Shown here: piece by piece, positions 45,075 through 55,446 of the stretch
Layout of the letters: every line of letters starts with the position of its first letter
Position numbering within the stretch: the stretch's first letter is position 1
DNA from: Salvator merianae
Taxonomy: Eukaryota; Chordata; Lepidosauria; Squamata; Teiidae
Reading direction: 5' to 3'
Assembly (NCBI GenBank): GCA_003586115.2
Contig: QVOM02000126.1
Span: 6,790,096 to 6,854,095, forward strand
Length of the DNA stretch: 64,000 nucleotides
Notes under the pieces: model-generated
The model's database searches: none
Seen by the model: the letters and a program-made list of their open reading frames with translations, nothing else
What the model was told of the DNA's origin: nothing
Position numbers and translations under genes: made by a program

Positions 45075-45794
45075 GTATGCAGAAACAATTAGATAAGTTT
45101 GTCAATAAGAAAATGATTAATGAGAAAATTATTGAAATGAACAGTTCTTGTATTTATTTTAAAGAGGTTTTATTTTAAAAGAACTTGTTACTTTACACTA
45201 GTAAAGCACCAGTAAGAATTTGGATACCCAAAATCTAGCTTCTATTAGTTTTGCATCTGTTCATTTATACAGTATATTTAGACAGTATATCAACTATAGC
45301 GTTAAAATATGTGAAGATAAATGTAAAAGCAAAATATAAAATATGTAAAAATGAAAATAAAATAGTTTTTTTAAAAGCTGTATTGCAAATCTTTGTTTAT
45401 ATCCACTTTTTATACAAAATCTAATAAAAACTCAGGTATCAGAAGCTTCCTGGAAGGCATAGGACTGTGTTCTTCAAAAGACTAGAGCAGCTCTAAATAT
45501 GACGACTATCAAATATCTTAGATGGCTGCTAAGCTCTCACTTTGAATTTTGAAAAGTATCAGATTTAGTGACTGCCATCTCCAAGCAGGGCTTGGAAGGG
45601 GATCTTCTTTCCATAAACAGATCTTCTGGTATATATCTGATATACATTCTCTGCAACTGAATTTTCCCTCTTTCTTCATGCAAACAGTGCAGCCATGTGA
45701 TCAAGCCAAAAGAATCACTGCATTTTTCAATTGAAATCCTGAATGAAAGAATGTTTCTTTCAGAAAAAAGGAATAGTAAACAGAAACAGACAAA
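45075..45794. other. Intron, no gene seen
   Basis: AT-rich; no repeat recognised. Confidence 0.4.
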
Positions 45795-46009
45795 GGCTGT
45801 GTTCAGACATAACAAAAGGGGTGACTTGGAGGCGCCTCATAGAGACAGTGTGTGGCCCTCGTGTTCCCAAGTCTTCTCTAATCCACCTTTTCTAGCATCG
45901 AACATGCATGAGAAAGGGGAGTAGCAGAGTGGTGTGTGAACAATCCCACCTCGAAGCCGTCTTTGAGCCGCCTCAAAGATGCCTTTTTTTGTTGCGTCTG
46001 ATCACAGCC
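45795..46009. mobile_element. Palindromic MITE, family F
   Basis: GGCTGTGTTCAGACATAACA on the left is mirrored by TGTTGCGTCTGATCACAGCC on the right; inner arms GACTTGGAGGCGCCTC against GAGCCGCCTCAAAG. 215 bases, non-coding. The terminus resembles families C and E (GGCTGYATCCAGACAT). Confidence 0.7.
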
Positions 46010-46905
46010 AAAGGAAAAGCATATCCCAAGCACTGGGAATTTTACAGTGCTTGTTGAATACTTGATATTCCATCTGCTTCTATTAGTAAGGAACATTGGA
46101 TGGTGCCTTTACATCTCCCAGTTATTGACCCATTCACAGTGAAGCCTGCTCCAGATGCCAGCCAAATATATTGCTAATAAGCGATATTCCAGAATATAGC
46201 CCCTCCGGAATCATCACTTGTTGCCTAGACAGTGTGGGGGCCAGCACTGTCTGCGTGCATTTTAGTGAAATGCACATCTGGGTATTTTGCCAGCATGAAA
46301 TACCTGGAAGTTCATGATCACAACTACCATGCATGTTTGGTCATCTTTTTTGGCCCTTGGGCATGTGTAGTGGGTACTTTGAGAATGGTAGTTCTCTCCA
46401 GATAGTAAGTTACAGTGCTATTTTGGGAAAATCCACCCTCAAGAGTTAGGCCATAGTGGGATTTAGGGGGATATAGCAGGGCTATGGGGGGTTGCCACAG
46501 ATACATGTGGCAATCTCACCATAGAGCAGACATAATGGTGCTATATTTCCCCTATCTGGATGGGGCCCAAGTACCCCCAGTAAGCGGGTGAATACGAGTC
46601 TTCCACTGCATGTGGAGCTTAGCAATGCAAAGCCTACATGGAGACAGCAAAATTAAAAGTTGTGGTGAGATGTCAGTTCTACAGATCCATAACTGGGTGG
46701 CATCTGTGTTCTTTCTCTTGCGTTTCCTTAGTGGCCATCTTTCAAAGCTGTATATTGCTGTAGGAAAACCTTTTAATTTCATGATTTGTATCTTTGTCAG
46801 TGAAATGTCCTTCATGTCGTTTAGATGTCTTCCCTAGGATTATTCTCCTTTTTAATTCTCCAGCACACTGTCCATCTTTGTCTGTTTGGGAGTGCAGAAG
46901 AACAA
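46010..46905. other. Intron, no gene seen
   Basis: No conserved exon. Nothing identified. Confidence 0.35.
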
Positions 46906-46911
46906 ATCTAT

Positions 46912-46961
<50 letters not shown>

Positions 46962-46969
46962 ATCTATCA
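46906..46969 (+). repeat. (ATCT)n microsatellite
   Basis: About fifteen tetranucleotide units with two substitutions. Confidence 0.95.
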
Positions 46970-46984
46970 TCATTATTATTGTTA

Positions 46985-47295
46985 TTATGCATTTTTATCC
47001 TGCCATATACTCCATAGTCTCAAGGCAGGTTACAATAAAACCAATATATTAACAGAGTTAAAATTCTGTACATTAAGAGTCTCATATATCAGTGCCTGAA
47101 AGGGGACAGCAAACTACATCTTCAGCCAAAGGCTAAGGTAAAGAGGTATATCTTTACCATATGTCTGAATGCATACAAAGATGAGATTAGATGCACCACA
47201 GAGGGGAATTCATTCCGGAGCCTGTGGGCTATCACAGAGAAGTCCTGACAGTTGATAATGCGGTGCTATGAAGAGGGGTTCCCCTGCAGTTCTTA
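46985..47295 (-). repeat. Dispersed reptile repeat next to the microsatellite
   Basis: GCATTTTTATCCTGCCATAT...CAAGGCAGGTTACAATAAAA matches the 41.88 kb repeat. The continuation GGGGAATTCATTCCGGAGCC...ATCACAGAGAAGTCCTGAC is familiar from reptile interspersed repeats. Family not named. The microsatellite probably grew from its tail. Confidence 0.5.
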
Positions 47296-47658
47296 ACTGT
47301 TAGGCAAGTCTGTATTGGAGGAAGCCTTTATTTACATATTTGGAGCCTATTTCTTCACTATCAATTGTAAATTCACCAAGCATGCAGGCTGACAATACTG
47401 TAGTTTTAACACCAAATATTGATCTCGATTTTATACTTTCTGATTTCTCTATCACAAGTTTTCTTTACTTTGAGCTAACATGGTAGTAGTCTCTTAGGGA
47501 AAGAAAAGTTATCTCATAGTTGATTATTCTGGTTTGCTTCCGGCTTTAGTGGGATAAACAGGGAGAGGAGAGGAAAGTGATAGGGGTAGGGAGAGATTGG
47601 GAAAGAGAGAGACAATTATTTTTCAAGTGACAAAGGTGTTTGTTGGTCCACATCTTAG

Positions 47659-47905
47659 CAGAGGTGTAGCTAGAATTTTTGCCGCCCGGGGCTGTGCCCG
47701 AGTTTACCGCCCCTCTGTCAACCTGACTTGAGCAGTAAGAAGGGTGGGCTGGCGGGCATATAGATAGAGGCTGAGAGGGACAGTTGAAGGAGCTATGCAG
47801 CCGTGCTACTGCGCACGCAGCTTATGAACCCTGGCTGGATGTGCTGCCTGGGCGACGTGCCGCCCGGGGCGGACCGCCCCCCTCACCCCCCTTCCTATGC
47901 CACTG
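47659..47905. mobile_element. Non-autonomous hAT element, second copy
   Basis: Ends CAGAGGTGTAGCTAG and CTATGCCACTG. Flanks CATCTTAG (47651-47658) and CATCTTTG (47906-47913) agree at 7 of 8 bases, fitting an aged hAT target duplication. Shares CCGCCCGGGGCGGACCG with the 40907 element but lacks its GC-rich tandem units. Confidence 0.8.
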
Positions 47906-47913
47906 CATCTTTG

Positions 47914-49948
47914 TGTTCAGCTCCTCTTGAGATACTGCTACTGGGATGAGTACAGGTGCAGGAACTGATTTCTGCCATCCAACTCTGGACAGTCCAGGCT
48001 GTTCATCTTCTGCTTTGATTGTGGCTGACTTGAAGAAGGTGTCGATGTTGACTGGAATTCTTTTACAGTCCTTTGTTCTTATGCAATGCATGCCTGGACT
48101 TCAGACTGTGCTCCGTGAAAGAATTCATACTTAAATACTGGTCAACAAAATGGATGCGGTCTGAAGGAATGTATTTACCTCATCCAGTATGATACTCTGC
48201 TCCATGGGCAGGAGGTGGCATTTTGCAGCAAGAACATCACTTCAACACATGGCTATGTGTATGTGAGCCTTTTATAGTGCTTTGGCCTGTTATTTAAGAG
48301 AAAGTGGCTGTTGAAGGTGAGGTTTTTAAATGTCATACTGCTTGGCTTTAACAATGAAACAGGTATTGAACCAGTCAAGATCATCTAGGATTCTGAGCTG
48401 GCAAACAAGAAAGCCAATCTTGTTTTTTATGGCATTAGAATAATTGTCCACACGTTTTTTGACGCCTCCTTCCTTTTATATAGGGCCATATCAAGTTTTT
48501 CAAATTTTAAAGCAAAAATGTTTTTAGGGTGATAGTGTAAATAAATGCCAGTGTTAAGCTACTTCGGTGTTTTGGTATCATTACCAACAATCATACCATC
48601 AGTTTCACTGCCCCGTTTTGGAATCTCAAGATAGTTTGATTGTTCTACGCTATCTGCATTAAAATAGAATTTATTGATTTTTAACTGGGCTACATATCAT
48701 TTCCAGATCTACTTGTGGAGGTTCACCCCAATGCTTTTATCAAAGGAACAGCATTGTTCCTACAGTGTTCTTGACAACAATATGCAAGTGGTTTGCTTTT
48801 GTTGTTTTCTGTTTTATAAAAAATGTAGTTTATACTTGTGTTTGAGGTCCTTCTTGGTGGGTTGGATTTTAGCTTCCCCCGGGACAAGCATTTTCTAAAT
48901 GGTGGTTACATTTTGTCTTATTGCATATTTATATTTGGTATGTAACATAAGGAATCCAATTGGCCATAAAATTGTCTTTTGCACTCTGAAGTCTGTCCGG
49001 TCTACATATTTCACATTAATTTTTCATGCAAAGCAAGTTGTCAAATTAATTTACACCATTTATTGAGAATTCTTCAAGACCTTTCCAGAAGTGTGAGATT
49101 TCAATTCTTGTTACTGTCAATAAATATATTATTTGCCTTTCATGTAGCATCATATTAGGCTGCCTCCAGATTGCAAGATGCAATGCAGGATCTAAACAAG
49201 ATTTGGCAATTGCCTCTTGCTGCCCCTGCTCAGTAATCCCTTGCTTAATTTCAAATCTGGTGAGGAGCTTTTAGAATCTGTTCAAGAGAGACAACTGGAG
49301 GCCAGCTAAGCACCCACCCAATTTCTTTTGTTGCTTTCATGGACATGGCTGGTTTCTAGTAGCCTCAATTGAGCTGATTCTGAAAGCTCTTCACCAGATG
49401 TGAAGGTAAGTGGAGATGTAGCAATGTAACAGGTTTTTGCCTCCTTTTCCATGTTGCAATTGTCACTATGCTAGGAATGTCAAAGGTAGATCTGCCACTC
49501 ACAGTACAGTGCTGAGAGGATCTCAGGTTTTACCTCGCAGCTGGTGGCAGCTTTATTTTTTTTTAAATATAAATAATGAAATTGCTGCATTCATATGAAT
49601 TGAGTGCTTTTTATTTATTTTAGCTTTTATACATCTTTACACTTATACTTTTTGATACAGCTTTTATGGCAAAGATCACATCTTGCTCCAGTTTATGTCT
49701 AACACTTTAAAAAATCATGACACAAAAAAGGAGTACATTGTCAGCTAAAAAAAATTCTTTTTCTGTCTTTCTCAGTATGTATTCCTCAGTAATACAAATC
49801 AATCAATCAGTTCTTGCTTATAGTCTGGCATGAGAGTCTTGACCTCAAAACAGAGATTAAGATAGCTGTATTTCTAAGGCATAAGAAAAAGTCAACATAA
49901 ATTGTTATTCTGTATTTTCCTTAATTTGAAATGTATCTTGCGTTATAG
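47914..49948. other. Intron, no exon recognised
   Basis: At 47.95-48.9 kb the - strand shows several blocks of broken open frame (for example MALYKRKEASKNVWTIILMP near 48.45 kb) that could be a decayed transposase. I could not assign a family. Confidence 0.3.
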
Positions 49949-50034
49949 AAATGCACTGACTCTGCAGGAACTGATATTACAAAACCTGCCCAGCTTCGCT
50001 CTGAATCAAGCTTGCAAAACCAAAACCCATTCAG
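49949..50034 (+). CDS. SIX6OS1: SIX6OS1 exon 10 (probable)
   Basis: The acceptor is TTGCGTTATAG and the donor CAG/GTAACT. In phase 0 it reads KCTDSAGTDITKPAQLRSES and ends SLQNQNPF, similar in style to the mammalian LL-P-KQSNSNQW stretch just before the SEKG motif. A second frame is also open, so the frame is chosen by continuity with exon 9. In phase 0 it leaves in phase 2, whereas exon 11 needs phase 1 or 0. Confidence 0.6.
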
Positions 50035-50829
50035 GTAACTCTTTAAACAAAAAGAGTTTGTTTCATTTCATTTGTTAAAATGGAAGATATGTATTTTGCA
50101 TAAAGTTAATACCGTTGAAAAACTAGCTATCTTCTCTATTGCCTCTAGGCTGCTAACTTATCAGAAGTATACCAGCAGCAAACCATGGTTTAGGACTGAG
50201 ACTACAAGAGTAGGTAAAATGCTACAGTGGAACATGATTGTTGGAAAGAGAGTGGGGAAAAAAAGATAGTTTCCAAAATGGCCAATGGATACTGGGTTAT
50301 TGTGTGAAGTACAAACTACTCCATGGGCTACTGCATGGGCTATTTTGCTGAAAAATAAATAGTCCGAGTGTGCCGCACCAATTTTTACATTGTGGTATTA
50401 TACTACTGCTACAGGCATTGACCAGTTTTTTCCCCCTGCTATGATTGATCATTGCCCCATTTTATAGGAAAAGACTGATGGTGTACAAGTTTGGATGTGT
50501 CTATTTTTTGGGACTTCTGGCAACTTCTGTCATAAGTTCTGTAGGAAGACTAATGGTGTCTTTAATCTGGAAATTTGAATTCTATCTGTTCTTGGACTAC
50601 AAATGTGCAGTGGTTTCCCCCACTTCACCTATACCACTGATTAGCTAGGTTTTTCATCTTGGAAGCCTATTCAGAGTGAAACTGACAGAGTGAGGGATGA
50701 AGTAAGCAAGCACTGGCAAGTGTTTCTCACTGGCACTAATTAATTCTAAGAGTGGATTGTCAGGGTCCCAACCAACTAAAAATTCAAACTGTTTTGGAGA
50801 AAGGATCTTTGAACTGGTTAGAGTGACAA
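50035..50829. other. Intron, no gene seen
   Basis: No conserved motif. An unseen exon may lie between here and 56873 because of the phase mismatch. Confidence 0.35.
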
Positions 50830-50876
50830 GGGCACATCTACACCTATGTTTTAATCCAGCTTCAGTTTAAAGAATG
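50830..50876 (+). repeat. Left inverted arm flanking the DIRS element
   Basis: GGGCACATCTACACCTATGT then TTTAATCCAGCTTCAGTTTA is mirrored at 53903-53947. Confidence 0.65.
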
Positions 50877-51236
50877 AAAAAAAAAAACAGTTTGATACTC
50901 ACTGTGAGGATGCCTTTCCCTAAGACAGTGAGGGAGGAATGCACCGTAGGGGTTGCATTTCTTTTCCCAACCCAAGATCGACAGAGGTGGCACTAGCCAT
51001 ATAAAAAGCAGAAATGGTGCCAACATTCCCCTCTTATTTTGTGGAATGAAACAAAGAACCCTGTCTATTGAAGATTCTGAACACAGAACCACTGAACAGT
51101 CATGAACCTGAACTGGAAAAACAAAGCTTGCAGCTGGACCTGAATAGAAGATGATATCTAAAAAGAAAAACCGAAGAAGGTGAGAATGCCATCCCTTCCC
51201 TCCCTAAACAGTGGCCAGCTCCCTGGACATGGGAGG

Positions 51237-51316
51237 GTTGCATTCCTCCCTCACTGACTTAAAGAAAGACATCCTTGGATGTCTTTCTCCTAAGTCACTC
51301 TTAGGAGGAATGCACC
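51237..51316. repeat. Long hairpin in the DIRS 3' region
   Basis: GCATTCCTCCCTCACTGACT...AAAGACATCC is followed after two bases by GGATGTCTTTCTCCTAAGTC...GGAGGAATGC. The stem is about 38 bases with few mismatches and almost no loop. Related GGAGGAATGCAC sequence also occurs at the element end (50935-50947). Confidence 0.75.
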
Positions 51317-51355
51317 ATAGGGATGTACCCAAGTTCTACTTACTGTGAGAGGGGT

Positions 51356-51568
51356 CTAGGGAGCCCCAGATTCCACCACCTGCTGAAGAACTCGTCTGCC
51401 AAAAGCAGTGTTCCCAGAATAGTGAAGATCTATCTTGTAATGCTGTGAAAAGGTGGATGGCACTTGCCAAGTGGCAGCTTGACAAATCTTATTGACAGAC
51501 GCCCGAATCGAAAAGGCTGCCAATCTAGTGAAATGTGCCATTATTCGAGGTGGAACTGGAAGACCCAA
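51356..51568 (-). pseudogene. DIRS tyrosine recombinase, C-terminal part
   Basis: The frame reads AAFSIRASVNKICQAATWQV, PSTFSQHYKIDLHYSGNTAF and GRRVLQQVV. It matches the DIRS recombinase end ---I--AA-W-S--TF-KHYK-D, whose Y in HYK is the candidate nucleophile. The upstream catalytic R-H-R part is in broken frames. Confidence 0.75.
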
Positions 51569-52842
51569 TTCTTGATATGGTCTTTTAATACAGATGCAAA
51601 TCCATTATGATAATGATGGTGCTAGATGCCTTGTGTCCCTTCTTTCTCTCATGAAAGAGCACAAAGCCTTTGATTCGTGGAACAAAGCTGTTCTCTGTAG
51701 GTACACTGCACATCTAGGTTGTGCCACAGTTTCTCAGGTCTATGTGCTGGCCTAGGACACAGAGAAGGAAAGTGTACCTCTGAGTTCCTTTGAAAAGGAG
51801 TATCCACCTTAAGAATGGTGGTCAGGAACAGTGCTTAGAATGACTAAATCTGGAGTTAATTTTAAACATTCCTTGTTGATGGAAAAACCGCTGATGTCAG
51901 ACACTCTTCTTGCAGAGGTCACTGCTACCAGGAATGCCACTTAAAAAAAAAAAGAGACATAAGGGTTCAAAAGGAGAAGTCATTAGGGTGAGAAAGACCT
52001 TGTTTAACTTCCAGGTAGGGTATCAATGGCAAACTGCCTAAGCATTTGCCTGAGCTGCTTTGCAAAATATCTGTTAAAAGCATGAGTAACTAAGGGATGA
52101 ACCCCATTGTAGCACTGATCTATTTCACAGAGTGTTGGGTCAGAGACTCATATCTTTGCCCTTCTGCAGAAAAGTAAGGATATCCAGATGATAAGCCTGA
52201 AAAGGGTTGACATGACAACTTCGGGCCAGTGGCAGAATGAACACAGAGTAGCATTGTATATGCAAATAGTTGAGGATTTTTTATTCAGAAAATTATGTCT
52301 ATGACCTTGACCTGGACCCCTGCCTCTGCAACTTTTGCCACTGTGCCTCCAGGCAGCTAATTTGAAGAAATGGGGGTTTCAGTGACAGATTTCTTCCTGA
52401 GTCAGAAGGTCTGGCAGATGTGGTAGACGTCGAGAAGGGAGAATCGGCAGAGATTTAGGAGGTGAAACCAGGATGGTGGGGGCCAAAAGGGGGCAATCAC
52501 AATTGCCTTCATCTGTTCTGACCAATCCTGCCTTAGCAAGGTGGGCAGAAGCAGGAGTGGTGGGAAGGCATCAAGAAGAGCCCTGGGCCCTGGGTAGGAA
52601 AGGGCATCTGTCCCCACAGCCTAGGGATCCCAAAATCTTGAGAGAAAAGTTGGAATCTTGGAGTTGTGGGCTGATGCAAAGAGATCCATGACTGGATACC
52701 CCCATTCTGCTGTAATCTATGTGAAAACATGGCCATTAAACAACCATTCAGAAGGAGAAAGAATTTTCCTCCTTAAAGTATCTGTGGCAGTAGTCAGTTC
52801 ACCTTTAATGTATATAATGGAAAAAGATATTCTCGACTCTGC

Positions 52843-53157
52843 CTATAAGAAAGTTTCCTGAGAGAGGAACTGAAGGGACCGGGATCTGGTCCCACCCTGT
52901 TTGGAAACATGGGCCTTAGCAGTAGCATTGTCCATTAAAATTAAAATGTGATAACCCATCAACATGTTCTTGAAGGCTGCTAATGGGATAAAAATGGCTT
53001 CCAACCAATTTATAGAATATAATCTTTCCAGAACACTCCAGCAACCCTGTCCCCATTCTCCTTGGCAATGACCACCCCAACCTGATAAACTGGTGTCAGT
53101 GATAATTACCATCCCCGGGGGGCGCAGTTGGAGCTCCTCTTGCCAAGGAGGATGCAC
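52843..53157 (-). pseudogene. DIRS RNase H domain
   Basis: The frame reads ITDTSLSGWGGHCQGEWGQG, INWLEAIFIPLAAFKN and LMDNATAKAHVSKQGGTRS. The three acidic catalytic positions of RNase H (TD, LE, MD) are preserved. KQGGTRS is typical of DIRS elements. The fragment is open for 104 codons. Confidence 0.82.
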
Positions 53158-53490
53158 AGACTACCGGGCAGGGGACTCCCTGACATTGGGCAGAAAAACC
53201 TTGATTTTCCTGCCCTGGTCAATGTCTGCTGCATATGGAAACAGGAACCATTGGAGAAGGTGAGAGTGAGAATGGACCTGAGGATGGAGGTCTATGATAG
53301 AGATCATCTACCAACAATGAGGCTAAGGAGAGAATGTCCTTGGAACCGGGGGAAGCTGCAACTCTGGCTGCTTCAGTTAGGGCCTGGATCCTCTCTGGAG
53401 AAGGACAGATGAGAAGGGATCTCGTGTCTGTGACTGAACCTAAATGCACGATAGAACAGGAAGGAGTCAGTGAAACTTTCTAATGATTAA

Positions 53491-53838
53491 TTACAAACCT
53501 GTAAGAATGTAACTTATCTGGGTCCTCACCAAACTGTTCATTGCAGAAGACAGAGAGGGCGCTCTAATAAGGAAGTCATCTAGATACACGAAACAACCAA
53601 CCCCCTCTATTCTCAGGACCTCGTTCAGGGCTGACAGCACCTTAGTAAAAACCCTAGGAGCTAGTGCAAGGCCAAAAGGGAGTGCCCTGAACTGCCAGTG
53701 ATGGCCACCTACTGCAAAATGGAGGAACCTGCAATATTCAGCACGGATCAAAATATGTAAATAAGTCTCCAAAAGATCAAGGGAGCACAGGAAGTCCCTC
53801 TCCTGCAAGATAATTCTTATGGAAGAAAGGGTTTCCAT
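53491..53838 (-). pseudogene. DIRS reverse transcriptase fragment
   Basis: Motifs in order: FLCSLDLLETYLHI, RFLHFAVGGHHWQFRALPFG, LALAPRVFTKVLSALNEVLR and CFVYLDDFLIR. The catalytic YLDD is intact. In DIRS copies the first block is usually D-KDAYLH; here LLETYLH shows decay. The fingers domain upstream is lost. Confidence 0.85.
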
Positions 53839-53902
53839 CTTGAAGTGAAAACATTTGAGGAAAGAAGAGGACTAGACACTTTACTGATGTATTCTCTTAC
53901 TC

Positions 53903-53947
53903 TGAAGGTGGACTGAAGTTGGATTAAAATTTGTGTAGATGCCTCTC
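53903..53947 (-). repeat. Right inverted arm flanking the DIRS element
   Basis: GGACTGAAGTTGGATTAAAA then TTTGTGTAGATGCC is the mirror of the left arm at 50830. Confidence 0.65.
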
Positions 53948-55404
53948 AGGTGAGTTTGAACCTTGACTGCCATGCTTACCAGAGACAGCAAGAAATATTT
54001 GCAAATGCTTGTTTTTTCCATCCTTTAATACTTTCACTTTTAATGGGTTTTCCTAACAAAGGAGCAGTATTTTTGGAGGAGAGATGACCACCTGTACTTC
54101 GATCTGATAAGAACTTGGATAATAGTTCACCAGGGCCAAGGTTACTTTACAAGTATTTAGCCTGTTTCAGGGCAAAATGGAGATTGAGGACATTTCTGGA
54201 CAGTTCAGACACTTCCGATTTTTCTGCTACCTGAGATGGTGTTTGCTTGTCCACACTTTCCGAGATCCAAGCCTCAATCCTCTGACAGCATACTTTTTCC
54301 CTCCCTGCCCCTCCAAATGTGATTGGTTATACTTCTGTCAATCGCATTTGGCCTCTGAGGGGGAGGGAAAGGTACCTCCTTCTGTCCCACCCTCCCACTC
54401 TGCCTCTTCTCCCTTCTTTTGTTTTATTATAGGAGGATTAGGGGTGGAGTGGAAGGGCATTCTGGAACTGCTTTGGGGGGCAGATAGCATCCATGTTTCC
54501 ATTTGTTTTTTAAAGTTTCAGAAGTTAAGTTCTTGTGAAGTTCTCTCCCGCCTCCATTGCTCTGCTTTTGTTTCTAATCATCAGCTAGTTGGAATAGGTT
54601 GGTTTTTTGTCTGTCTCTCTTGTTTTTGTTCTTTTTGTGAATCGTACAGAGAACCCTAACCCTCCCACACTTTGATCCCCACACAATTCTTTTCTGACTC
54701 TTTCTCTTCCACTCTTCCCTTTGCTATCTGTTGTGCTTCTCTCTTCTCTTTAGCCCCACCTGCACAGGACTTTATGGTCCCCCATCTAACCTTTGCATTC
54801 CTGCTTGCCCTGGACATGGCCTGTGAGCAGTTTCATTATTTTAAAAGCTCTGAGAGTTCCTGTGAAACTCATTTGTTAGGATATGAAAATATTTCTTCCT
54901 TGTGAAGTTCTGCGCCACCTGCAGGGTCCCCCTTCCTTGAACTTTGCCAGCACTGGGCCAAAGGAGAAGAGATCACAGACTCTACTCCCCCACCTTCTGC
55001 AAACTTCCCCTATCACCATCGTGTTTCTGTTTTTGTGTGGTGAACAAGTAAAGGACTGGAGGGTCCCCCTTCCTTTAAGGGATATATGTTGTAGCTTAAA
55101 TCTGGCCATAATAATGTCCTTCCTGTCTGGAGTGGAATGTGCTTTTCAAGTTAGCCTACGCTTTCTGTGCCCCACTGTACACTGGATCTTTTTCTCATTG
55201 CCCCCATCCAACCATCATGTTCCTCCTGCCCCCTTGCCTCCATCTATTCTAGCTATTTCAGGGTTCTTTTTCCCCACCCTCACAAGCCTGCAATACAGAC
55301 CACAAGCGCACACTTCTGAAAGATTATCAAAGGAAGGAGACTTGAACCACCATTGGGTGGGAGGGCTCAGAGGCTCTGCTGCTCCCCCCCTCCCAGCCAG
55401 CTTG
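53948..55404. other. Pyrimidine-rich intronic region, no gene seen
   Basis: C/T-rich DNA with long chance open frames (one of 240 codons spanning the CA repeat). No conserved motif. Confidence 0.4.
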
Positions 55405-55405
55405 C

Positions 55406-55444
<39 letters not shown>
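55405..55444 (+). repeat. (CA)n microsatellite
   Basis: About twenty uninterrupted CA dinucleotides. Confidence 0.97.

Positions 55445-55446
<2 letters not shown>

Larger units (their letters stand above)
50885..53900 (-). mobile_element. DIRS-type retroelement, 5'-truncated
   Basis: On the - strand, from right to left: reverse transcriptase (53838-53491), RNase H (53157-52843), the WSEQ...FWPP-SWF linker (52617-52402) and tyrosine recombinase C-terminus (51568-51356). Then come terminal repeats with GGAGGAATGCACC in two direct copies and one inverted copy. This order is diagnostic for DIRS elements, which integrate by tyrosine recombinase instead of a DDE integrase. Gag and the start of the reverse transcriptase are missing. 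Stops separate the domains, so the copy is inactive. Confidence 0.85.
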
